DNA of 5,521 nucleotides from Lysobacteraceae bacterium (GTDB lineage: Bacteria > Patescibacteriota > Patescibacteriia > JAACEG01), in NCBI GenBank assembly GCA_011682665.1, contig JAACEG010000036.1:1-5521 (forward strand), written 5' to 3'. Shown here piece after piece: positions 1 through 5,177 of the stretch (the stretch's first letter is position 1; each line of letters begins with the position of its first letter). The notes below the pieces were generated by a model that was given only the letters and a program-made list of their open reading frames with translations, was not told where the DNA came from and did not search any database. The translations under genes were made by a program, and so were the position numbers.

Positions 1-174
1 GGTTTTTTAATTGAGCCGAATAATATAAATGATTTAGTTGATAAAATAAATTTATTATTAAACAGTGAAGAAGTAAAAAAAGTCGGAGCAAAGGGAAGAA
101 AAATTGTTGAATCTAAGTATAATAAAGAAAAAATAGATAAAATATTTATAAAAGTATTTGAGAACATTTTATAA
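1..174 (+). CDS. Glycosyltransferase family 4-like protein, C-terminal fragment (5' end outside window)
   Basis: Frame 1 is open from the window edge to TAA at 172-174 and gives 57 residues. The fragment starts GFLIEPNNINDLVDKI, which matches the end of the nucleotide-sugar-binding domain of GT-B fold, family 4 glycosyltransferases: the 'G-hydrophobic-Pro/acidic' strand, then the helix pair ending in a GRKIVESKYN-type segment. Such enzymes move a sugar from a nucleotide donor to a lipid-linked or polysaccharide acceptor at the inner face of the membrane. The catalytic EX7E motif would lie upstream of the window, so activity cannot be judged. The intact glycosyltransferase at 716-1927 has a closely similar end, which suggests a glycan-assembly cluster. 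The family is fairly sure; donor and acceptor are unknown. Confidence 0.8.
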   Translation, partial: GFLIEPNNINDLVDKINLLLNSEEVKKVGAKGRKIVESKYNKEKIDKIFIKVFENIL

Positions 175-194
175 AATTATGCAATAGATAAAAG

Positions 195-230
195 ATTTTT
201 TGTCATTCCCGCATTTTTTGTCATTCCCGC
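195..230 (+). repeat. Perfect 18-bp tandem duplication at the edge of the palindromic element
   Basis: ATTTTTTGTCATTCCCGC occurs at 195-212 and again, directly abutting, at 213-230. The second copy runs into the left arm of the large inverted repeat; the first stops before the GAAG centre. Seen directly. It could come from replication slippage at the hairpin, or be a remnant of an earlier copy of the element. Confidence 0.85.
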
Positions 231-290
231 GAAGGCGGGAATCTCGTTTTACGCAATGAGCATGAGATTCCCGCCTTCGCGGGAATGACA
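219..290. repeat. GC-rich palindromic intergenic repeat (REP/MITE-like double hairpin)
   Basis: A 27-base arm at 219-245 is perfectly reverse-complementary to 264-290 around an 18-base spacer (246-263); T218/A291 adds one more pair. Each arm is also a hairpin by itself: ATTCCCGC (223-230) and GCGGGAAT (235-242) enclose GAAG, and 267-274 with 279-286 enclose CTTC. The element can therefore form one long stem or a two-leaf structure. It is far richer in GC than its surroundings. ATTCCCGC...GCGGGAAT palindromes of this kind are scattered through many unrelated bacterial genomes as small non-coding repeats. It lies between a glycosyltransferase stop and the VanZ-like gene, so it may also act as a terminator or mRNA-stability element. 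No transposase is present. Confidence 0.85.
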
Positions 291-333
291 ATTGATGTTT
301 TTTGTAATTTAAAGTAATTAAAAAAAATCTATT

Positions 334-702
334 ATGAAAAGAAAAATTTTAAATTGGGTGCTTGTTGTTATTTGGATGTTAGTTATTTTTTATTTTTCTA
401 ATCAACCAAATCTAAGATCAAGTTTACCAAATTTGTGGGATTTAATTTTTAGAAAAATAGCGCATATTCTTGAATTTGCTGTTTTAACTTATTTTTTAAT
501 TAAAGCTTTTAGGAATTATAATATTAGCGCAAAAAATATTTTGTTTTTTTCTTTTATTGTTTCCTTTTTTTACGCAATGAGCGATGAATTTCATCAGACT
601 TTTATTCAAGGAAGATGTGGCGCTATAAAAGATGTTCTTATAGATACTATTGGAATTATATTATGTTTAACATTCTATAAGAACAAAGGCAAAGATAATT
701 AA
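334..702 (+). CDS. VanZ-like family integral membrane protein
   Basis: The 122-residue product has about four membrane segments (roughly residues 5-22, 43-60, 67-85 and 101-116). It shows the conserved VanZ-like signature in order: FSNQP (21-25); K41, H44, E47-F48 at the start of helix 2; SDEFHQ (83-88) at the end of helix 3; G93-R94; and D100 with D104 entering helix 4. The length suits a minimal single-domain VanZ-like protein. VanZ gives low-level teicoplanin resistance in enterococci, but most relatives have no known reaction, so no resistance role is claimed. The clustered polar residues at the membrane face suggest a site acting on lipid-linked or envelope substrates (inference). The ATG at 334 has no Shine-Dalgarno sequence. 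The gene lies 13 bases before a glycosyltransferase gene, so the two are probably co-transcribed. Confidence 0.87.
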   Translation: MKRKILNWVLVVIWMLVIFYFSNQPNLRSSLPNLWDLIFRKIAHILEFAVLTYFLIKAFRNYNISAKNILFFSFIVSFFYAMSDEFHQTFIQGRCGAIKDVLIDTIGIILCLTFYKNKGKDN

Positions 703-715
703 TATAAATATATAT

Positions 716-1927
716 ATGAAAGTTTGTTTAATAAATAATTTATATAAGCCTTTTGCGCGTGGTGGAGCGGAAAGAGTGGTCGAAAATATTGTTAATGTCT
801 TAAAAGCAGATGGATATGAGGTTTTTGTAATTACGACTAAACCAATATTTAAAAAGGTAAAGAATAGGGATGTAAAAGTTTATTATTTTTTCCCATTAAA
901 TTTATTTTGGATTGGCAATATTGAAAAGCATAATATTTTATGTCGTCTCTTTTGGCATTTTTTTGATATATTTAATTTGCATAGTTATTTTAGGATCAAA
1001 AAAATTTTGCAAGAAGAAAATCCGGATTTGGTTATTACTCATAATCTAAAAGGCATTGGTTATCTAATCCCGAAAGCAATAAATAGTCTTGGTATTAAAT
1101 ATTTCCATACCTTACATGATATTCAACTTGCTATTCCAAGCGGAGTTTTGATTAAAGGAGAAGAAAATAATTGGAAAAACAAATTTTTTTTAATTAAATT
1201 ATATCAAAAAATAAATAAAAAATTATTTTCATATCCTAAAATTATAATCTCTCCCTCTAAATGGCTTTTAGATTTTTATTCTAAAAAAGGATTTTTCCAA
1301 AAATCAAAAAAAATAGTTTTAAAAAACCCTCTATATAAATCACAAATTCAAAATCACAAATTACAAATAAATTCAATTCCGCGATTTGATGCGGGACAAA
1401 ATTCAAAATTCGTTTTTATGTATGTTGGGCAAATTGAAAAACATAAAGGAATATTATTTTTAATAAAGGTTTTTAAGAGATTATCTGAACAAATAAAAAA
1501 TATTGATTTTAGGTTAACTATTATAGGGGGGGGATCTGAGTCTCAGAAAATAAAACAGATTTCAAAAGACAACTTTAAAATTATTTTTTTAGGAAAGTTG
1601 CACCATAAAGAACTGAACAATTTTTTTGTTCAGTCAAATTGTTTAATTGTTCCCTCCTTATGTTATGAAAATTCTCCAACCGTTATTTATGAAAGCTTAA
1701 GTTTTGGTGTTCCTGTTTTAGCTGCTGATATCGGCGGAATAGCAGAATTAATTCAAGATAACAAAAATGGATATATTTTTAAAGCCGGAGATGAAAATGA
1801 CTTGTTGCAAAAAATGGAATTTTGTTTAAAGAATAAAAAAAAGATTAAAAATATGGGTGAATTGTCAAAGGAAAGCATTTTTCATTATAATACTCAGAAT
1901 TATATCAATAAAATTATGGATTTATAA
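716..1927 (+). CDS. Glycosyltransferase family 4 protein (GT-B fold)
   Basis: The 403-residue product has both halves of a GT4 enzyme. The N-terminal acceptor domain begins with a beta strand and GGAER (16-20). SPSKW lies between the domains. The C-terminal donor-binding domain begins YVGQIEKHKG (236-245), contains an IIGGGS turn (269-274), and has a complete EX7E motif, E318 to E326, followed by SFGVPVLAADIGGIAELI. It should transfer a sugar from a nucleotide donor to a surface-glycan or lipid-linked acceptor in the cytoplasm; the sugar is not predictable. It follows the VanZ-like gene by 13 bases, with no Shine-Dalgarno sequence before the ATG. Two oddities: a G8 run (1526-1533) encodes the glycine turn and is a slippage hot spot, and residues about 209-231, before the second domain, are encoded by repeat-like DNA resembling the 3489-3629 gap repeat. 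The frame is intact as read. Confidence 0.92.
   Translation: MKVCLINNLYKPFARGGAERVVENIVNVLKADGYEVFVITTKPIFKKVKNRDVKVYYFFPLNLFWIGNIEKHNILCRLFWHFFDIFNLHSYFRIKKILQEENPDLVITHNLKGIGYLIPKAINSLGIKYFHTLHDIQLAIPSGVLIKGEENNWKNKFFLIKLYQKINKKLFSYPKIIISPSKWLLDFYSKKGFFQKSKKIVLKNPLYKSQIQNHKLQINSIPRFDAGQNSKFVFMYVGQIEKHKGILFLIKVFKRLSEQIKNIDFRLTIIGGGSESQKIKQISKDNFKIIFLGKLHHKELNNFFVQSNCLIVPSLCYENSPTVIYESLSFGVPVLAADIGGIAELIQDNKNGYIFKAGDENDLLQKMEFCLKNKKKIKNMGELSKESIFHYNTQNYINKIMDL
1340..1408 (+). repeat. In-frame repeat-derived linker inside the glycosyltransferase gene
   Basis: This stretch encodes residues about 209-231, rich in Gln, Asn, Ser and Lys, between the NPLY segment and the first strand of the donor domain. 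Positions 1338-1373 match the reverse complement of 3594-3629 at 30 of 36 bases without gaps, and 1344-1373 match 3489-3518 at 25 of 30. Low complexity explains part of this, but the ungapped match in both orientations suggests that the same repeat family was inserted in frame. The right part contains a small CCGC (1379-1382) / GCGG (1391-1394) hairpin. The exact boundaries are a guess. Confidence 0.5.
1526..1533 (+). repeat. G8 homopolymer inside the glycosyltransferase CDS
   Basis: Eight consecutive G residues encode Gly271-Gly272 and the first two bases of Gly273. No other G or C run of this length is seen in this AT-rich window. A gain or loss of one G would shift the frame and truncate the enzyme before its EX7E motif. 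Confidence 0.9.
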
Positions 1928-2007
1928 TCTTATTTTATTTTTTGTCTTGATTTTTAAAAAGATATAGAGTAAGCTTAAATTATCTAAAGAATAATTAAAC
2001 AATTTTT

Positions 2008-3387
2008 ATGCTTAAAATTTATAATACATTGCATAGAAAAAAAGAAATTTTTAAACCAATAAAAAAAGGAAAAGCAGGCGTTTATACCTGCGGACCAACA
2101 GTCTATAATTACGCCCATCTTGGAAATTTGCGAACCTATATTTTTGCTGATATTTTAGTAAGAACTTTGCGTTATAATAAATATAAAACAAAATGGGTGA
2201 TGAATATTACAGATGTTGGACATTTAACTTCTGATGCGGATGAAGGCGAGGATAAATTAGAAAAAGGCGCTTTGCGTGAAAAAAAGAGTGTTTGGGAGAT
2301 AGCTCAATTTTATACAGATGTTTTTAAAAAAGATATTAAGCTTTTGAATATAGCAAGTCCGGATATCTGGTGTAAAGCGACAGATCATATTCAAGAACAA
2401 ATAGATTTAATTAAAAGATTAGAAAAAAAAGGCGTTATTTATAAAACTTCTGACGGGATTTATTTTAATACTTCTAAAATAAAAGATTATGGAAAATTAG
2501 CTGGAATGGATTTAGAGAATATTCAAGCTGGTAAACGAGTTTGTCTTCGTGAGAAAAAAAATCCAACAGATTTTGCTTTATGGAAATTTTCTCCAAAAAA
2601 CAAAAAACGGCAAATGGAATGGAATTCACCTTGGGGAATTGGGTTTCCAGGATGGCATCTTGAATGTTCGGCAATGAGTATGAAATATTTAGGCGAGCAT
2701 TTTGATATCCATACAGGGGGAATTGATCATATTCCAGTACATCATACTAATGAAATAGCCCAATCTGAAACAGCCACTGGTAAAAAATTTGTAAATTATT
2801 GGATGCATGGAGAATTTTTAGTAATAGATAAAAAAGGTAAAATGGCAAAATCTGGAGAGAATTTTATAATTTTAAAAAAAATAATTAAAAAAAGATTTAA
2901 TCCTCTATCTTATAGATATTTATGTTTTTTAACGCATTATAGAAAACAGCTTCAATTTAGTTGGGAAGCTTTGATTTCTGCGCAAAATGCCTTAAACAAT
3001 CTTTATGAAAAATTTTTTAATTTAGGTAAAAAAATTGGAAAAGTAGATAAAAATTTTCAAGAAAAATTTATCACTTTGATTAATGATGATCTTAATATGC
3101 CCTTAGTAATGGCTTTATTACAAAAAGTTTTTAATTCAAACATTAAGGATGAAAATAAAAAAGCAACTGTTCTAGAATTTGACAAAATTTTAGGATTGAA
3201 TTTTAATAAAGTAGAGAGAAAAACAGTTCCAAAAATAATAATAGATTTGGCTGAAAAAAGGTTAAAAGCGCGTAAAGAGAAAAATTGGAATTTATCTGAC
3301 AAATTAAGAGATGACATTGAAAAAAAAGGATACATTATAGAAGATATTTTTCAAGATAAATATATTATTAAACCAAAAATTAATTGA
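2008..3387 (+). CDS. cysS: Cysteinyl-tRNA synthetase
   Basis: The 459-residue class I enzyme charges tRNA-Cys with cysteine using ATP in the cytoplasm; E. coli CysS has 461 residues. The Rossmann domain opens with [14 protein letters not shown]28 is the first zinc/cysteine ligand and HLGN (37-40) is the HIGH motif. The other zinc ligands are C220 (in HLECSAMS), H245 and E249 (in HHTNE; most bacteria have HHENE). The ATP-binding KMSKS loop is KMAKS (278-282), a mild variant. [21 protein letters not shown] follows as in the family, then the helical DALR and C-terminal anticodon-binding parts. The ATG at 2008 leads directly into the usual LKIYNTL start and has no Shine-Dalgarno sequence; 80 gene-free bases separate it from the glycosyltransferase. 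The stop is TGA. All key residues are present, so the enzyme should be active. Confidence 0.97.
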   Translation: MLKIYNTLHRKKEIFKPIKKGKAGVYTCGPTVYNYAHLGNLRTYIFADILVRTLRYNKYKTKWVMNITDVGHLTSDADEGEDKLEKGALREKKSVWEIAQFYTDVFKKDIKLLNIASPDIWCKATDHIQEQIDLIKRLEKKGVIYKTSDGIYFNTSKIKDYGKLAGMDLENIQAGKRVCLREKKNPTDFALWKFSPKNKKRQMEWNSPWGIGFPGWHLECSAMSMKYLGEHFDIHTGGIDHIPVHHTNEIAQSETATGKKFVNYWMHGEFLVIDKKGKMAKSGENFIILKKIIKKRFNPLSYRYLCFLTHYRKQLQFSWEALISAQNALNNLYEKFFNLGKKIGKVDKNFQEKFITLINDDLNMPLVMALLQKVFNSNIKDENKKATVLEFDKILGLNFNKVERKTVPKIIIDLAEKRLKARKEKNWNLSDKLRDDIEKKGYIIEDIFQDKYIIKPKIN

Positions 3388-3409
3388 TTTGTACTATTTA
3401 ATCAATTTT
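3382..3409 (+). terminator. Possible weak terminator at the end of cysS
   Basis: AATTGATT (3382-3389, overlapping the stop codon) pairs with AATCAATT (3400-3407) around a 10-base loop, and a short T tract ends at 3409. The eight-pair stem is almost all A-T and the T tract is short, so this is only a candidate; palindromes of this kind arise easily in such AT-rich DNA. Confidence 0.25.
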
Positions 3410-3443
3410 GCAACAAAACTAAAAAAGTAAGACATCCACAAAA

Positions 3444-3475
3444 TTTTCAATTTTCAACTAATCTTCAATTTTCAA
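3444..3475 (+). repeat. Short direct repeats of TTCAATTTTCAA
   Basis: TTCAATTTTCAA occurs at 3446-3457 and 3464-3475, 18 bases apart. A related TTCAACTAA occurs at 3453-3461 and again at 3655-3663, on either side of the imperfect inverted repeat. The outer pair could be terminal direct repeats of the element, but it is short and AT-rich. Confidence 0.45.
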
Positions 3476-3488
3476 TTTTTAAATTATC

Positions 3489-3629
3489 AAATCCAAAATT
3501 CCAAATAATAAATAAATTACAATAATCAAAATACAGAACAATTATTTCATCTCGCAATATCTGCCGGGTTGAATTTAGAACATCTAAATTTTGATATTAT
3601 TTGGGATTTGTGATTTGGAATTTGTAATT
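3489..3629. repeat. AT-rich imperfect inverted repeat element in the cysS downstream gap
   Basis: The left arm (about 3489-3518) and right arm (about 3594-3629) are imperfect inverted copies built on AAATTCCAAAT-type words. The best exact pairing is AAATTCCAAAT (3496-3506) with ATTTGGAATTT (3613-3623). The middle contains a short GC-richer piece (about 3551-3570) and a hairpin, AATTTAGA (3572-3579) with TCTAAATT (3583-3590) around ACA. Both arms also resemble 1338-1373 in the glycosyltransferase gene. It looks like a small non-autonomous or palindromic repeat with no coding capacity. The whole 3388-3741 gap holds no convincing gene; its last 80 bases are nearly pure A+T (2 G/C among 3661-3720) and may include the promoter of the next ORF. 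Confidence 0.55.
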
Positions 3630-3741
3630 TTTTGAAAGATTATAATTCAAAATGTTCAACTAAAATTATTAAAATCATTATTAAATTAATTAATAATTAT
3701 AACTAATTTATATATTTTAATTTACTTTTTAAATTTTTATT

Positions 3742-3933
3742 ATGGGAATTTTGGAAAGTTTAAAAAATTTAATAAATCCGAAAAAGAAAGATGTTGAAAA
3801 TACGCAAGAGAAGCCAGCCGAGGAAAGTATTGAAAAAGAGCCAGTTAGAGAAGAGCAAACTGAATCTGAAGAAAAGCAGGGAAGCGAGCATACCGGAAGC
3901 GAGTATAGCGATGATGACACCTCAAAAAGATAA
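3742..3933 (+). CDS. Small acidic, charged hypothetical protein, possibly frameshifted
   Basis: I do not recognise this 63-residue product. It opens with a short amphipathic helix-like segment (MGILESLKNLINPKKK) followed by a disordered, Glu-rich tail: 14 Glu and 4 Asp in all, ending SDDDTSKR. There is no signal peptide, membrane span or cysteine motif. Its DNA is strongly purine-rich and much richer in GC than its flanks (29/60 in 3841-3900 against 2/60 in 3661-3720). Frame +1 is also open from 3791 to 4006. Losing one A from the A5 run at 3924-3928 would join this ORF to that frame and give an 87-residue protein with the same Glu/Lys/Gly-rich character, ending QEPPCSE. The gene may therefore be frameshifted, misassembled or complete as read. 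The helix may touch a membrane or a partner protein (inference). Confidence 0.5.
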   Translation: MGILESLKNLINPKKKDVENTQEKPAEESIEKEPVREEQTESEEKQGSEHTGSEYSDDDTSKR

Positions 3934-4078
3934 GGGAGGCGAAAGTGAAGGCAAAAGGGAAGGTGAAGAAAAGAAAACATATCAAGAACCTCCTTGTTCA
4001 GAATAAAAAAATTGTTTTAATAATGATTTAATTTAGCTTTGAATAAAATTGAAAGCGCGTTTTTTTATTTTTCAAAAT

Positions 4079-5020
4079 ATGGAAAATAATTTTTGGCAAA
4101 AAATAAATAAACCAATTTTAGCTTTAGCGCCGATGGCGGGGATTACGGATTCTTGTTTTCGACAAATTTGCAAGGATTTTAACGCTGATCTTGTTTATTC
4201 AGAAATGGCGTCTTCGTCGGCTTTAAATTTTAATTCAAAAAAAACTTTAGAACTTTTGAAATTTAGCGAAAAAGAACGACCTTATGTTGTCCAGCTCTTT
4301 GGAAATAATCCTGAGCATTTTGCTCTTGCCACAAAAATCGTTGCTGAAAAAATAAAACCAGATGGAATAGATATTAATTTTGGATGTCCTGTGAAAAAAG
4401 TTTTTAAGCAAGAAGCCGGCGTGTCCTTAATGCTTAATTCAAAATTGTCCAAAAAAATTGTTAAAGCGGTTTGCGCAAACAGCAGAGTTCCTGTTTCAAT
4501 TAAAATTCGTTCCAAAATTAAAAATAAAACAGCCATTGATTTTATTAAAAATTTATCAGAATTTCCAATTAAGGCAATTATGATTCATGCGAGAAGTTAT
4601 GAGCAAGGATTTAAGGGTGAGATAGATATTAAAATAATTAAAGAAATTAAAAAAATTTTTAAGGGAATTGTTTTGGCTAATGGCGGAATTTATTCTCCTG
4701 AAAAAGCAAAAGAAATATTAACTGAGACTAAGGTTGATGGTTTGGGAATCGCTAGAGCCGCGCAAGGCCAACCTTGGATTTTTTCTCAAATAAAAGATTT
4801 TTTAAGAACAGGAGAATATAAAGAAAAGACGCAAAAACAAATTTTTAAAATTGCTTTAAAACATTCTAAGCTTGCTTTTAAATTGAAAAAGAAGCAAGGC
4901 ATAAGAGAAATGCGCAAGCATCTTTGTTGGTATGTAAAAAATATGCCGCGAGCTAAAGAACTTCGGCAGAAAATAATAAAAGCAGAAAATATTATTGGTA
5001 TTGAAAAAATTTTAAAATAA
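4079..5020 (+). CDS. dus: tRNA-dihydrouridine synthase (DusB-like)
   Basis: From ATG 4079 the product has 313 residues, normal for bacterial Dus enzymes, which reduce uridines in the tRNA D-loop using FMN and NADPH. The TIM-barrel domain opens with LALAPMAGITD (14-24). Then come VQLFGNNP (71-78) near FMN; NFGCPVKKV (100-108) with catalytic Cys103; SIKIR (140-144) with the FMN-contacting Lys142; IHARSYEQGFKG (169-180), in place of the usual HGRT...Q...G; ANGGI (200-204); and DGLGIARAAQGQPWIF (220-235), in place of the usual DGvMiGRgalGnPWiF. The last 75 or so residues form the helical tRNA-binding domain. The frame can be extended upstream to a TTG at 4049, but those ten residues (KARFFIFQN-like) are not typical, so ATG 4079 is preferred. 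There is no Shine-Dalgarno sequence. The Dus subtype is inferred from the general pattern. Confidence 0.94.
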   Translation: MENNFWQKINKPILALAPMAGITDSCFRQICKDFNADLVYSEMASSSALNFNSKKTLELLKFSEKERPYVVQLFGNNPEHFALATKIVAEKIKPDGIDINFGCPVKKVFKQEAGVSLMLNSKLSKKIVKAVCANSRVPVSIKIRSKIKNKTAIDFIKNLSEFPIKAIMIHARSYEQGFKGEIDIKIIKEIKKIFKGIVLANGGIYSPEKAKEILTETKVDGLGIARAAQGQPWIFSQIKDFLRTGEYKEKTQKQIFKIALKHSKLAFKLKKKQGIREMRKHLCWYVKNMPRAKELRQKIIKAENIIGIEKILK

Positions 5021-5044
5021 TTTTATTTTTTTAAAAAATTCCAG

Positions 5045-5069
5045 AATCCTCGCCTTGCGGGATTTTTTT
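5045..5069 (+). terminator. Rho-independent terminator after dus
   Basis: AATCC (5045-5049) and CGC (5051-5053) pair with GCG (5057-5059) and GGATT (5060-5064), with T5050 bulged and a CTT loop. Seven T residues (5063-5069) follow, the first two shared with the stem. It lies 25 bases after the dus stop, where an intrinsic terminator is expected, and implies that valS has its own promoter. Confidence 0.8.
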
Positions 5070-5071
5070 AG

Positions 5072-5100
5072 TTGATATAAAATTAATATGATGCTAATAC
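5072..5100 (+). promoter_or_regulatory. Candidate promoter upstream of valS
   Basis: TTGATA (5072-5077, 5 of 6 to the -35 consensus) is followed after 17 bases by TAATAC (5095-5100), preceded by TGC as in an extended -10. TATGAT at 5087-5092 is an alternative -10 but has no good -35. It sits just after the dus terminator. The -10 lacks the usual final T and the region is AT-rich, so this is tentative. Confidence 0.3.
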
Positions 5101-5140
5101 GCGAATTTATGCGAATGCCGCGAATAAATATAATGCGAAT
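5101..5140 (+). repeat. Cluster of four GCGAAT direct repeats
   Basis: GCGAAT occurs at 5101-5106, 5111-5116, 5120-5125 and 5135-5140, separated by 4, 3 and 9 bases. I recall similar CGAAT-rich strings from gaps in Patescibacteria genomes, though this was not searched. Here the cluster would lie in the leader of the valS mRNA or near its promoter. Its role is unknown. Confidence 0.6.
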
Positions 5141-5177
5141 ATCAAATATTAATTTAAAATTTTAAGCTTAAAAAAAT

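Noticed and set aside
195..290. CRISPR array
   Set aside because: There is only a tandem duplication and an inverted repeat; no regularly spaced repeats with unique spacers and no cas genes.
292..320. Promoter before the VanZ-like gene (TTGATG-17-TAATTA)
   Set aside because: The -10 match is poor and AT-rich DNA yields many such pairs by chance.
1928..2007. Terminator or small RNA in the glycosyltransferase-cysS gap
   Set aside because: No stable stem followed by a T tract and no gene-like structure was found in these 80 bases.
2474..2674. 66-codon minus-strand ORF
   Set aside because: Fully inside cysS, whose motifs (C220 region) are coded on the opposite strand here; no family resemblance.
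3057..3335. 92-codon minus-strand ORF
   Set aside because: Antisense to the conserved C-terminal domain of cysS; Phe/Ser/Leu-rich composition typical of the reverse of Lys/Glu-rich coding DNA.
3385..3519. Reading cysS through its TGA (stop recoded as Gly, as in Gracilibacteria/Absconditabacteria)
   Set aside because: The frame stays open afterwards, but the extension is low-complexity repeat sequence with no CysRS resemblance; the 459-residue length already fits the family and no other gene uses in-frame TGA.
3729..3980. 83-codon minus-strand ORF rich in Ser, Phe, Leu and Cys
   Set aside because: Mirror of the purine-rich acidic ORF; the apparent hydrophobicity comes from reading Glu/Lys codons in reverse.
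4049..4078. Upstream TTG start for dus
   Set aside because: It adds ten atypical residues before the MENNFWQKI start; ATG 4079 fits the usual family length and lead.
4282..4536. 84-codon minus-strand ORF
   Set aside because: Lies opposite the catalytic-Cys region of dus; no supporting motif.
5101..5140. GCGAAT cluster as a CRISPR or replication-origin iteron array
   Set aside because: Units are only 6 bases with uneven spacing, and no dnaA, rep or cas gene is nearby.
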